This document shows, one piece after another, positions 8,635 to 22,599 of a stretch of 64,000 nucleotides of DNA. Source of the stretch: Elmis aenea (Eukaryota; Arthropoda; Insecta; Coleoptera; Elmidae); assembly GCA_947652605.1 (NCBI GenBank), contig CANTFG010000250.1, positions 1 to 64,000 of the forward strand. The letters are read 5' to 3'. Below the pieces are notes generated by a model. The model did not search any database, was not told where the DNA came from, and saw only the letters and a program-made list of their open reading frames with translations. How positions within the stretch are numbered: position 1 is the stretch's first letter; each line of letters starts with the position of its first letter. The position numbers and the translations under genes are program-made.

Positions 8635-10964
8635 TTTTTCTTAGTATTATGCCGTTTGTCTTAACTATTTTGAAATTTAATTTACAAAGTTATTTAAAAA
8701 ATTAAAAATTTTGAAAATTTTTCTCGAAAACGGCTCTTACGATTTGGTTCAAATTTTAGTATGTTATAGAGTTTATTTTTCTTAGTATAATGCCGTTTGT
8801 CTCAACTATTTTGAAATGTAATTTACAAAGTTATTCAAAAAATTAAAAATTTTGAAAATTTTTCTCGAAAACGGCTCATACGATTTTGTTCAAACTTTAG
8901 TATGTTATAGAGTTTATTTTTCTTAGTATAATACCGTTTGTCTCAACTATTTTGAAATGTAATTTACAAAGTTATTCAAAAAATTAAAAATTTTGAAAAT
9001 TTTTCTCGAAAACGGCTTATACGATTTTGTTCAAATTTTAGTATGTTATAGAGTTTATTTTTCTTAGTATAATGCCGTTTGTCTCAACTATTTTGAAATT
9101 TAATTTACAAAGTTATTCAAAAAATTAAAAATTTTGAAAATTTTTCTCGAAAACGGCTCATACGATTTTGTTCAAATTTTAGTATGTTATAGAGTTTATT
9201 TTTCTTAGTATAATGCCGTTTGTCTCAACTATTTTGAAATTTAATTTACAAAGTTATTCAAAAAATTAAAAATTTTGAAAATTTTTCTCGAAAACGGCTC
9301 ATACGATTTTGTTCAAATTTTAGTATGTTATAGAGTTTATTTTTCTTAGTATAATGCCGTTTGTCTCAACTATTTTGAAATGTAATTTACAAAGTTATTC
9401 AAAAAATTAAAAATTTTGAAAATTTTTCTCGAAAACGGCTCATACGATTTTGTTCAAATTTTAGTATGTTATAGAGTTTATTTTTCTTAGTATAATGCCG
9501 TTTGTCTCAACTATTTTGAAATTTAATTTACAAAGTTATTCAAAAAATTGAAAATTTTGAAAATTTTTCTCGAAAACGGCTCATACGATTTTGTTCAAAT
9601 TTTAGTATGTTATAGAGTTTATTTTTCTTAGTATAATGCCGTTTGTCTCAACTATTTTGAAATTTAATTTACAAAGTTATTCAAAAAATTAAAAATTTTG
9701 AAAATTTTTCTCGAAAACGGCTCATACGATTTTGTTCAAATTTTAGTATGTTATAGAGTTTATTTTTCTTAGTATAATGCCGTTTGTCTCAACTATTTTG
9801 AAATTTAATTTACAAAGTTATTCAAAAAATTAAAAATTTTGAAAATTTTTCTCGAAAACGGCTCATACTTCTTTGTTCAAATTTTAGTATGTTATAGAGT
9901 TTATTTTTCTTAGTATAATGCCGTTTGTCTCAACTATTTTGAAATTTAATTTACAAAGTTATTCAAAAAATTAAAAATTTTGAAAATTTTTCTCGAAAAC
10001 GGCTCATACTTTTTTGTTCAAATTTTAGTATGTTATAGAGTTTATTTTTCTTAGTATAATGCCGTTTGTCTCAACTATTTTGAAATTTAATTTACAAAGT
10101 TATTCAAAAAATTAAAAATTTTGAAAATTTTTCTCGAAAACGGCTCATACGATTTTGTTCAAATTTTAGTATGTTATAGAGTTTATTTTTCTTAGTATAA
10201 TGCCGTTTGTCTCAACTATTTTGAAATTTAATTTACAAAGTTATTCATAAAATTGAAAATTTTGAAAATTTTTCTCGAAAACGGCTCATACGATTTTGTT
10301 CAAATTTTAGTATGTTATAGAGTTTATTTTTCTTAGTATAATGCCGTTTGTCTCAACTATTTTGAAATTTAATTTACAAAGTTATTCAAAAAATTAAAAA
10401 TTTTGAAAATTTTTCTCGAAAACGGCTCATACTTCTTTGTTCAAATTTTAGTATGTTATAGAGTTTATTTTTCTTAGTATAATGCCGTTTGTCTCAACTA
10501 TTTTGAAATTTAATTTACAAAGTTATTCAAAAAATTAAAAATTTTGAAAATTTTTCTCGAAAACGGCTCATACGATTTTGTTCAAATTTTAGTATGTTAT
10601 AGAGTTTATTTTTCTTAGTATAATGCCGTTTGTCTCAACTATTTTGAAATTTAATTTACAAAGTTATTCAAAAAATTAAAAATTTTGAAAATTTTTCTCG
10701 AAAACGGCTCATACGATTTTGTTCAAATTTTAGTATGTTATAGAGTTTATTTTTCTTAGTATAATGCCGTTTGTCTCAACTATTTTGAAATGTAATTTAC
10801 AAAGTTATTCAAAAAATTAAAAATTTTGAAAATTTTTCTCGAAAACGGCTCATACGATTTTGTTCAAATTTTAGTATGTTATAGAGTTTATTTTTCTTAG
10901 TATAATGCCGTTTGTCTCAACTATTTTGAAATGTAATTTACAAAGTTATTCAAAAAATTAAAAA
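8635..10964. repeat. A array segment 2: 16 monomers between B blocks 1 and 2
   Basis: Exactly 16 monomers of 141 bp (8651 onward) plus the 59-base leader of block 2. The first monomer is the altered post-block type, followed by caaac/taccg and cttatacg variants. A tttttt, gatttt, ttcata series at 10005-10244 resembles that at 4265-4504. From the ttcata at 10244 to block 2 is 722 bp, the same as from 7465 to block 1. Confidence 0.95.
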
Positions 10965-11413
10965 TCGTATTTAGGGGCAAATAATCCTTAATTTGCTCAT
11001 AACTAACGTGTATAAGAAGTTTGAAGCCATTTGCTGTAGTTTTATGAAAATCGATTTTTTTGTCGAAAAAAGTGCAAAGACTATAGCCTTTGTACTTTTC
11101 CCATTTTTCGCGAAAAATTGAAAATCGTATTTAGGGGCTAATAATCCTTAATTCGCTCATAACTAATGTGTATAAGAAGTTTGAAGCCATTTGCTGTAGT
11201 TTTAAGAAAATCGATTTTTTTGTCGAAAAAAGTGCAAAGACTATAATAGCCTTTGTACTTTTCCCATTTTTCGCGAAAAATTAAAAATCGTATTTAGAGG
11301 CTAATAATCCTTAACTTGCTCATAACTAACGTGTATAAGAAGTTTGAAGCCATTTGCTATAGTTTTAAGAAAATCGATTTTTTTGTCGAAAAAAGTGCAG
11401 AGTATATAGCCTT
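10965..11413. repeat. B block 2 (left lineage): 160 + 163 + ~125 bp
   Basis: Units start at 10966, 11126 and 11289. I see no difference from block 1 within the block: caaataatcc, the extra ata in unit 2 and aaaaaagtgcagag are all present. It lies 2,779 bp after block 1, and at least 722 bp before it and about 600 bp after it also match, so block and flanks were copied together. The first visible flank differences are gaaaatggctcatatg near 11930 and tatgatatag near 11823. Confidence 0.95.
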
Positions 11414-12649
11414 TTTTTCTTAGTATTATGCCGTTTGTCTTAACTATTTTGAAATTTAATTTACAAAGTTATTTAAAAAATTAAAAATTTTGAAAATTTT
11501 TCTCGAAAACGGCTCTTACGATTTGGTTCAAATTTTAGTATGTTATAGAGTTTATTTTTCTTAGTATAATGCCGTTTGTCTCAACTATTTTGAAATGTAA
11601 TTTACAAAGTTATTCAAAAAATTAAAAATTTTGAAAATTTTTCTCGAAAACGGCTCATACGATTTTGTTCAAACTTTAGTATGTTATAGAGTTTATTTTT
11701 CTTAGTATAATACCGTTTGTCTCAACTATTTTGAAATGTAATTTACAAAGTTATTCAAAAAATTAAAAATTTTGAAAATTTTTCTCGAAAACGGCTTATA
11801 CGATTTTGTTCAAATTTTAGTATGATATAGAGTTTATTTTTCTTAGTATAATGCCGTTTGTCTCAACTATTTTGAAATTTAATTTACAAAGTTATTCAAA
11901 AAATTAAAAATTTTGAAAATTTTTCTCGAAAATGGCTCATATGATTTTGTTCAAATTTTAGTATGTTATAGAGTTTATTTTTCTTAGTATAATGCCGTTT
12001 GTCTCAACTATTTTGAAATGTAATTTACAAAGTTATTCAAAAAATTAAAAATTTTGAAAATTTTTCGCGAAAACGGCTCATACGATTTTTTTCAAATTTT
12101 AGTATGTTATAGAGTTTATTTTTCTTAGTATAATGCCGTTTGTCTCAACTATTTTGAAATTTAATTTACAAAGTTATTCAAAAAATTGAAAATTTTGAAA
12201 ATTTTGAAAATTTTTCTCGAAAACGGCTCATACGATTTTGTTCAAATTTTAGTATGTTATAGAGTTTATTTTTCTTAGTATAATGCCGTTTGTCTCAACT
12301 ATTTTGAAATTTAATTTACAAAGTTATTCAAAAAATTAAAAATTTTGAAAATTTTTCTCGAAAACGGCTCATACGATTTTGTTCAAATTTTAGTATGTTA
12401 TAGAGTTTATTTTTCTTAGTATAATGCCGTTTGTCTCAACTATTTTGAAATGTAATTTACAAAGTTATTCAAAAAATTAAAAATTTTGAAAATTTTTCTC
12501 GAAAACGGCTCATACGATTTTGTTCAAATTTTAGTATGTTATAGAGTTTATTTTTCTTAGTATAATGCCGTTTGTCTCAACTATTTTGAAATTTAATTTA
12601 CAAAGTTATTCAAAAAATTAAAAATTTTGAAAATTTTTCTCGAAAACGG

Positions 12650-15200
12650 CTCATACTTCTTTGTTCAAATTTTAGTATGTTATAGAGTTTATTTTTCTTA
12701 GTATAATGCCGTTTGTCTCAACTATTTTGAAATTTAATTTACAAAGTTATTCAAAAAATTAAAAATTTTGAAAATTTTTCTCGAAAACGGCTCATACGAT
12801 TTTGTTCAAATTTTAGTATGTTATAGAGTTTATTTTTCTTAGTATAATGCCGTTTGTCTCAACTATTTTGAAATTTAATTTACAAAGTTATTCAAAAAAT
12901 TGAAAATTTTGAAAATTTTTCTCGAAAACGGCTCATACGATTTTGTTCAAATTTTAGTATGTTATAGAGTTTATTTTTCTTAGTATAATGCCGTTTGTCT
13001 CAACTATTTTGAAATTTAATTTACAAAGTTATTCAAAAAATTAAAAATTTTGAAAATTTTTCTCGAAAACGGCTCATACGATTTTGTTCAAACTTTAGTA
13101 TGTTATAGAGTTTATTTTTCTTAGTATAATACCGTTTGTCTCAACTATTTTGAAATGTAATTTACAAAGTTATTCAAAAAATTGAAAATTTTGAAAATTT
13201 TTCTCGAAAACGGCTCATACGATTTTGTTCAAATTTTAGTATGTTATAGAGTTTATTTTTCTTAGTATAATGCCGTTTGTCTCAACTATTTTGAAATTTA
13301 ATTTACAAAGTTATTCAAAAAATTAAAAATTTTGAAAATTTTTCTCGAAAACGGCTCATACGATTTTGTTCAAATTTTAGTATGTTATAGAGTTTATTTT
13401 TCTTAGTATAATGCCGTTTGTCTCAACTATTTTGAAATGTAATTTACAAAGTTATTCAAAAAATTAAAAATTTTGAAAATTTTTCTCGAAAACGGCTCAT
13501 ACGATTTTGTTCAAACTTTAGTATGTTATAGAGTTTATTTTTCTTAGTATAATACCGTTTGTCTCAACTATTTTGAAATGTAATTTACAAAGTTATTCAA
13601 AAAATTAAAAATTTTGAAAATTTTTCTCGAAAACGGCTTATACGATTTTGTTCAAATTTTAGTATGTTATAGAGTTTATTTTTCTTAGTATAATGCCGTT
13701 TGTCTCAACTATTTTGAAATTTAATTTACAAAGTTATTCAAAAAATTAAAAATTTTGAAAATTTTTCTCGAAAATGGCTCATATGATTTTGTTCAAATTT
13801 TAGTATGTTATAGAGTTTATTTTTCTTAGTATAATGCCGTTTGTCTCAACTATTTTGAAATGTAATTTACAAAGTTATTCAAAAAATTAAAAATTTTGAA
13901 AATTTTTCTCGAAAACGGCTCATACGATTTTGTTCAAACTTTAGTATGTTATAGAGTTTATTTTTCTTAGTATAATACCGTTTGTCTCAACTATTTTGAA
14001 ATGTAATTTACAAAGTTATTCAAAAAATTAAAAATTTTGAAAATTTTTCGCGAAAACGGCTCATACGATTTTTTTCAAATTTTAGTATGTTATAGAGTTT
14101 ATTTTTCTTAGTATAATGCCGTTTGTCTCAACTATTTTGAAATTTAATTTACAAAGTTATTCAAAAAATTGAAAATTTTGAAAATTTTGAAAATTTTTCT
14201 CGAAAACGGCTCATACGATTTTGTTCAAATTTTAGTATGTTATAGAGTTTATTTTTCTTAGTATAATGCCGTTTGTCTTAACTATTTTGAAATGTAATTT
14301 ACAAAGTTATTCAAAAAATTAAAAATTTTGAAAATTTTTCTCGAAAACGGCTCATACGATTTTGTTCAAATTTTAGTATGTTATAGAGTTTATTTTTCTT
14401 AGTATAATGCCGTTTGTCTCAACTATTTTGAAATTTAATTTACAAAGTTATTCAAAAAATTAAAAATTTTGAAAATTTTTCTCGAAAACGGCTCATACTT
14501 CTTTGTTCAAATTTTAGTATGTTATAGAGTTTATTTTTCTTAGTATAATGCCGTTTGTCTCAACTATTTTGAAATTTAATTTACAAAGTTATTCAAAAAA
14601 TTAAAAATTTTGAAAATTTTTCTCGAAAACGGCTCATACGATTTTGTTCAAATTTTAGTATGTTATAGAGTTTATTTTTCTTAGTATAATGCCGTTTGTC
14701 TCAACTATTTTGAAATTTAATTTACAAAGTTATTCAAAAAATTGAAAATTTTGAAAATTTTTCTCGAAAACGGCTCATACGATTTTGTTCAAATTTTAGT
14801 ATGTTATAGAGTTTATTTTTCTTAGTATAATGCCGTTTGTCTCAACTATTTTGAAATTTAATTTACAAAGTTATTCAAAAAATTAAAAATTTTGAAAATT
14901 TTTCTCGAAAACGGCTCATACGATTTTGTTCAAATTTTAGTATGTTATAGAGTTTATTTTTCTTAGTATAATGCCGTTTGTCTCAACTATTTTGAAATGT
15001 AATTTACAAAGTTATTCAAAAAATTAAAAATTTTGAAAAATTTGTTTAAACTTTAGTATGTTATAGAGTTTATTTTTCTTAGTATAATACCGTTTGTCTC
15101 AACTATTTTGAAATGTAATTTACAAAGTTATTCAAAAAATTAAAAATTTTGAAAATTTTTCGCGAAAACGGCTCATACGATTTTGTTCAAATTTTAGTAT
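12650..15200. repeat. Higher-order repeat ~2.4-2.7 kb, copy 1
   Basis: Markers here recur 2,381 bp downstream: caaac at 13512 (15893), aaaatgg at 13773 (16154), the 9-bp insertion at 14171 (16552), rare gtctt at 14275 (16656) and the 116-bp monomer at 14973 (17354). Upstream of 13.4 kb the offset changes to 2,663 bp (ttcttt catac at 12652 and 15315). This copy therefore has two extra monomers. Confidence 0.85.
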
Positions 15201-15312
15201 GTTATAGAGTTTATTTTTCTTAGTATAATGCCGTTTGTCTCAACTATTTTGAAATTTAATTTACAAAGTTATTCAAAAAATTAAAAATTTTGAAAATTTT
15301 TCTCGAAAACGG

Positions 15313-17590
15313 CTCATACTTCTTTGTTCAAATTTTAGTATGTTATAGAGTTTATTTTTCTTAGTATAATGCCGTTTGTCTCAACTATTTTGAAATTTAA
15401 TTTACAAAGTTATTCAAAAAATTAAAAATTTTGAAAATTTTTCTCGAAAACGGCTCATACGATTTTGTTCAAATTTTAGTATGTTATAGAGTTTATTTTT
15501 CTTAGTATAATGCCGTTTGTCTCAACTATTTTGAAATTTAATTTACAAAGTTATTCAAAAAATTGAAAATTTTGAAAATTTTTCTCGAAAACGGCTCATA
15601 CGATTTTGTTCAAATTTTAGTATGTTATAGAGTTTATTTTTCTTAGTATAATGCCGTTTGTCTCAACTATTTTGAAATTTAATTTACAAAGTTATTCAAA
15701 AAATTAAAAATTTTGAAAATTTTTCTCGAAAACGGCTCATACGATTTTGTTCAAATTTTAGTATGTTATAGAGTTTATTTTTCTTAGTATAATGCCGTTT
15801 GTCTCAACTATTTTGAAATGTAATTTACAAAGTTATTCAAAAAATTAAAAATTTTGAAAATTTTTCTCGAAAACGGCTCATACGATTTTGTTCAAACTTT
15901 AGTATGTTATAGAGTTTATTTTTCTTAGTATAATACCGTTTGTCTCAACTATTTTGAAATGTAATTTACAAAGTTATTCAAAAAATTAAAAATTTTGAAA
16001 ATTTTTCTCGAAAACGGCTTATACGATTTTGTTCAAATTTTAGTATGTTATAGAGTTTATTTTTCTTAGTATAATGCCGTTTGTCTCAACTATTTTGAAA
16101 TTTAATTTACAAAGTTATTCAAAAAATTAAAAATTTTGAAAATTTTTCTCGAAAATGGCTCATATGATTTTGTTCAAATTTTAGTATGTTATAGAGTTTA
16201 TTTTTCTTAGTATAATGCCGTTTGTCTCAACTATTTTGAAATGTAATTTACAAAGTTATTCAAAAAATTAAAAATTTTGAAAATTTTTCTCGAAAACGGC
16301 TCATACGATTTTGTTCAAACTTTAGTATGTTATAGAGTTTATTTTTCTTAGTATAATACCGTTTGTCTCAACTATTTTGAAATGTAATTTACAAAGTTAT
16401 TCAAAAAATTAAAAATTTTGAAAATTTTTCGCGAAAACGGCTCATACGATTTTTTTCAAATTTTAGTATGTTATAGAGTTTATTTTTCTTAGTATAATGC
16501 CGTTTGTCTCAACTATTTTGAAATTTAATTTACAAAGTTATTCAAAAAATTGAAAATTTTGAAAATTTTGAAAATTTTTCTCGAAAACGGCTCATACGAT
16601 TTTGTTCAAATTTTAGTATGTTATAGAGTTTATTTTTCTTAGTATAATGCCGTTTGTCTTAACTATTTTGAAATGTAATTTACAAAGTTATTCAAAAAAT
16701 TAAAAATTTTGAAAATTTTTCTCGAAAACGGCTCATACGATTTTGTTCAAATTTTAGTATGTTATAGAGTTTATTTTTCTTAGTATAATGCCGTTTGTCT
16801 CAACTATTTTGAAATTTAATTTACAAAGTTATTCAAAAAATTAAAAATTTTGAAAATTTTTCTCGAAAACGGCTCATACTTCTTTGTTCAAATTTTAGTA
16901 TGTTATAGAGTTTATTTTTCTTAGTATAATGCCGTTTGTCTCAACTATTTTGAAATTTAATTTACAAAGTTATTCAAAAAATTAAAAATTTTGAAAATTT
17001 TTCTCGAAAACGGCTCATACGATTTTGTTCAAATTTTAGTATGTTATAGAGTTTATTTTTCTTAGTATAATGCCGTTTGTCTCAACTATTTTGAAATTTA
17101 ATTTACAAAGTTATTCAAAAAATTGAAAATTTTGAAAATTTTTCTCGAAAACGGCTCATACGATTTTGTTCAAATTTTAGTATGTTATAGAGTTTATTTT
17201 TCTTAGTATAATGCCGTTTGTCTCAACTATTTTGAAATTTAATTTACAAAGTTATTCAAAAAATTAAAAATTTTGAAAATTTTTCTCGAAAACGGCTCAT
17301 ACGATTTTGTTCAAATTTTAGTATGTTATAGAGTTTATTTTTCTTAGTATAATGCCGTTTGTCTCAACTATTTTGAAATGTAATTTACAAAGTTATTCAA
17401 AAAATTAAAAATTTTGAAAAATTTGTTTAAACTTTAGTATGTTATAGAGTTTATTTTTCTTAGTATAATACCGTTTGTCTCAACTATTTTGAAATGTAAT
17501 TTACAAAGTTATTCAAAAAATTAAAAATTTTGAAAATTTTTCGCGAAAACGGCTCATACGATTTTTTTCAAATTTTAGTATGTTATAGAG
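15313..17590. repeat. Higher-order repeat ~2.4-2.7 kb, copy 2
   Basis: Tandem partner of 12650-15200, with the same marker order. One visible difference is gattttgttc in copy 1 near 15180 against gatttttttc here near 17561, next to the cgcg variant. Confidence 0.85.
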
Positions 17591-19725
17591 TTTATTTTTC
17601 TTAGTATAATGCCGTTTGTCTCAACTATTTTGAAATTTAATTTACAAAGTTATTCAAAAAATTAAAAATTTTGAAAATTTTTCTCGAAAACGGCTCATAC
17701 GATTTTGTTCAAATTTTAGTATGTTATAGAGTTTATTTTTCTTAGTATAATGCCGTTTGTCTCAACTATTTTGAAATTTAATTTACAAAGTTATTCAAAA
17801 AATTAAAAATTTTGAAAATTTTTCTCGAAAACGGCTCATACGATTTTGTTCAAATTTTAGTATGTTATAGAGTTTATTTTTCTTAGTATAATGCCGTTTG
17901 TCTCAACTATTTTGAAATTTAATTTACAAAGTTATTCAAAAAATTAAAAATTTTGAAAATTTTTCTCGAAAACGGCTCATACTTCTTTGTTCAAATTTTA
18001 GTATGTTATAGAGTTTATTTTTCTTAGTATAATGCCGTTTGTCTCAACTATTTTGAAATTTAATTTACAAAGTTATTCAAAAAATTAAAAATTTTGAAAA
18101 TTTTTCTCGAAAACGGCTCATACTTTTTTGTTCAAATTTTAGTATGTTATAGAGTTTATTTTTCTTAGTATAAAGCCGTTTGTCTCAACTATTTTGAAAT
18201 TTAATTTACAAAGTTATTCAAAAAATTAAAAATTTTGAAAATTTTTCTCGAAAACGGCTCATACGATTTTGTTCAAATTTTAGTATGTTATAGAGTTTAT
18301 TTTTCTTAGTATAATGCCGTTTGTCTCAACTATTTTGAAATTTAATTTACAAAGTTATTCATAAAATTGAAAATTTTGAAAATTTTTCTCGAAAACGGCT
18401 CATACGATTTTGTTCAAATTTTAGTATGTTATAGAGTTTATTTTTCTTAGTATAATGCCGTTTGTCTCAACTATTTTGAAATTTAATTTACAAAGTTATT
18501 CAAAAAATTAAAAATTTTGAAAATTTTTCTCGAAAACGGCTCATACTTCTTTGTTCAAATTTTAGTATGTTATAGAGTTTATTTTTCTTAGTATAATGCC
18601 GTTTGTCTCAACTATTTTGAAATTTAATTTACAAAGTTATTCAAAAAATTAAAAATTTTGAAAATTTTTCTCGAAAACGGCTCATACGATTTTGTTCAAA
18701 TTTTAGTATGTTATAGAGTTTATTTTTCTTAGTATAATGCCGTTTGTCTCAACTATTTTGAAATTTAATTTACAAAGTTATTCAAAAAATTAAAAATTTT
18801 GAAAATTTTTCTCGAAAACGGCTCATACGATTTTGTTCAAATTTTAGTATGTTATAGAGTTTATTTTTCTTAGTATAATGCCGTTTGTCTCAACTATTTT
18901 GAAATTTAATTTACAAAGTTATTCAAAAAATTATAAATTTTGAAAATTTTTCTCGAAAACGGCTCATACTTCTTTGTTCAAATTTTAGTATGTTATAGAG
19001 TTTATTTTTCTTAGTATAATGCCGTTTGTCTCAACTATTTTGAAATTTAATTTACAAAGTTATTCAAAAAATTAAAAATTTTGAAAATTTTTCTCGAAAA
19101 CGGCCCATACGATTTTGTTCAAATTTTAGTATGTTATAGAGTTTATTTTTCTTAGTATAATGCCGTTTGTCTCAACTATTTTGAAATTTAATTTACAAAG
19201 TTATTCAAAAAATTGAAAATTTTGAAAATTTTTCTCGAAAACGGCTCATACGATTTTGTTCAAATTTTAGTATGTTATAGAGTTTATTTTTCTTAGTATA
19301 ATGCCGTTTGTCTCAACTATTTTGAAATTTAATTTACAAAGTTATTCAAAAAATTAAAAATTTTGAAAATTTTTCTCGAAAACGGCTCATACGATTTTGT
19401 TCAAATTTTAGTATGTTATAGAGTTTATTTTTCTTAGTATAATGCCGTTTGTCTCAACTATTTTGAAATTTAATTTACAAAGTTATTCAAAAAATTGAAA
19501 ATTTTGAAAATTTTTCTCGAAAACGGCTCATACGATTTTGTTCAAATTTTAGTATGTTATAGAGTTTATTTTTCTTAGTATAATGCCGTTTGTCTCAACT
19601 ATTTTGAAATTTAATTTACAAAGTTATTCAAAAAATTAAAAATTTTGAAAATTTTTCTCGAAAACGGCTCATACGATTTTGTTCAAATTTTAGTATGTTA
19701 TAGAGTTTATTTTTCTTAGTATAAT

Positions 19726-20521
19726 GCCGTTTGTCTCAACTATTTTGAAATGTAATTTACAAAGTTATTCAAAAAATTAAAAATTTTGAAAAATTTGTTT
19801 AAACTTTAGTATGTTATAGAGTTTATTTTTCTTAGTATAATACCGTTTGTCTCAACTATTTTGAAATTTAATTTACAAAGTTATTCAAAAAATTAAAAAT
19901 TTTGAAAATTTTTCTCGAAAACGGCTCATACTTCTTTGTTCAAATTTTAGTATGTTATAGAGTTTATTTTTCTTAGTATAATGCCGTTTGTCTCAACTAT
20001 TTTGAAATTTAATTTACAAAGTTATTCAAAAAATTAAAAATTTTGAAAATTTTTCTCGAAAACGGCTCATACGATTTTGTTCAAATTTTAGTATGTTATA
20101 GAGTTTATTTTTCTTAGTATAATGCCGTTTGTCTCAACTATTTTGAAATTTAATTTACAAAGTTATTCAAAAAATTGAAAATTTTGAAAATTTTTCTCGA
20201 AAACGGCTCATACGATTTTGTTCAAATTTTAGTATGTTATAGAGTTTATTTTTCTTAGTATAATGCCGTTTGTCTCAACTATTTTGAAATTTAATTTACA
20301 AAGTTATTCAAAAAATTAAAAATTTTGAAAATTTTTCTCGAAAACGGCTCATACGATTTTGTTCAAATTTTAGTATGTTATAGAGTTTATTTTTCTTAGT
20401 ATAATGCCGTTTGTCTCAACTATTTTGAAATGTAATTTACAAAGTTATTCAAAAAATTAAAAATTTTGAAAAATTTGTTTAAACTTTAGTATGTTATAGA
20501 GTTTATTTTTCTTAGTATAAT
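19726..20521. repeat. 680-bp five-monomer unit bounded by 116-bp monomers
   Basis: Two 116-bp monomers are spaced 680 bp apart (four full monomers plus one short one), with ttcttt, gatttt, attgaaaa and gatttt monomers between. The same spacing recurs at 2397/3077, 23624/24304 and 32607/33287, so the unit has been copied at least four times. Confidence 0.85.
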
Positions 20522-22599
20522 ACCGTTTGTCTCAACTATTTTGAAATGTAATTTACAAAGTTATTCAAAAAATTAAAAATTTTGAAAATTTTTCGCGAAA
20601 ACGGCTCATACGATTTTTTTCAAATTTTAGTATGTTATAGAGTTTATTTTTCTTAGTATAATGCCGTTTGTCTCAACTATTTTGAAATTTAATTTACAAA
20701 GTTATTCAAAAAATTAAAAATTTTGAAAATTTTTCTCGAAAACGGCTCATACGATTTTGTTCAAATTTTAGTATGTTATAGAGTTTATTTTTCTTAGTAT
20801 AATGCCGTTTGTCTCAACTATTTTGAAATTTAATTTACAAAGTTATTCAAAAAATTAAAAATTTTGAAAATTTTTCTCGAAAACGGCTCATACGATTTTG
20901 TTCAAATTTTAGTATGTTATAGAGTTTATTTTTCTTAGTATAATGCCGTTTGTCTCAACTATTTTGAAATTTAATTTACAAAGTTATTCAAAAAATTAAA
21001 AATTTTGAAAATTTTTCTCGAAAACGGCTCATACTTCTTTGTTCAAATTTTAGTATGTTATAGAGTTTATTTTTCTTAGTATAATGCCGTTTGTCTCAAC
21101 TATTTTGAAATTTAATTTACAAAGTTATTCAAAAAATTAAAAATTTTGAAAATTTTTCTCGAAAACGGCTCATACTTCTTTGTTCAAATTTTAGTATGTT
21201 ATAGAGTTTATTTTTCTTAGTATAATGCCGTTTGTCTCAACTATTTTGAAATTTAATTTACAAAGTTATTCAAAAAATTAAAAATTTTGAAAATTTTTCT
21301 CGAAAACGGCTCATACGATTTTGTTCAAATTTTAGTATGTTATAGAGTTTATTTTTCTTAGTATAATGCCGTTTGTCTCAACTATTTTGAAATTTAATTT
21401 ACAAAGTTATTCAAAAAATTAAAAATTTTGAAAATTTTTCTCGAAAACGGCTCATACGATTTTGTTCAAATTTTAGTATGTTATAGAGTTTATTTTTCTT
21501 AGTATAATGCCGTTTGTCTCAACTATTTTGAAATTTAATTTACAAAGTTATTCAAAAAATTAAAAATTTTGAAAATTTTTCTCGAAAACGGCTCATACGA
21601 TTTTGTTCAAATTTTAGTATGTCATAGAGTTTATTTTTCTTAGTATAATGCCGTTTGTCTCAACTATTTTGAAATTTAATTTACAAAGTTATTCAAAAAA
21701 TTAAAAATTTTGAAAATTTTTCTCGAAAACGGCTCATACTTCTTTGTTCAAATTTTAGTATGTTATAGAGTTTATTTTTCTTAGTATAATGCCGTTTGTC
21801 TCAACTATTTTGAAATTTAATTTACAAAGTTATTCAAAAAATTAAAAATTTTGAAAATTTTTCGCGAAAACGGCTCATACGATTTTTTTCAAATTTTAGT
21901 ATGTTATAGAGTTTATTTTTCTTAGTATAATGCCGTTTGTCTCAACTATTTTGAAATTTAATTTACAAAGTTATTCAAAAAATTAAAAATTTTGAAAATT
22001 TTTCTCGAAAACGGCTCATACGATTTTGTTCAAATTTTAGTATGTTATAGAGTTTATTTTTCTTAGTATATTGCCGTTTGTCTCAACTATTTTGAAATTT
22101 AATTTACAAAGTTATTCAAAAAATTAAAAATTTTGAAAATTTTTCTCGAAAACGGCTCATACGATTTTGTTCAAATTTTAGTATGTTATAGAGTTTATTT
22201 TTCTTAGTATAATGCCGTTTGTCTCAACTATTTTGAAATTTAATTTACAAAGTTATTCAAAAAATTAAAAATTTTGAAAATTTTTCTCGAAAACGGCTCA
22301 TACTTCTTTGTTCAAATTTTAGTATGTTATAGAGTTTATTTTTCTTAGTATAATGCCGTTTGTCTCAACTATTTTGAAATTTAATTTACAAAGTTATTCA
22401 AAAAATTAAAAATTTTGAAAATTTTTCTCGAAAACGGCTCATACTTCTTTGTTCAAATTTTAGTATGTTATAGAGTTTATTTTTCTTAGTATAATGCCGT
22501 TTGTCTCAACTATTTTGAAATTTAATTTACAAAGTTATACAAAAAATTAAAAATTTTGAAAATTTTTCTCGAAAACGGCTCATACGATTTTGTTCAAAT

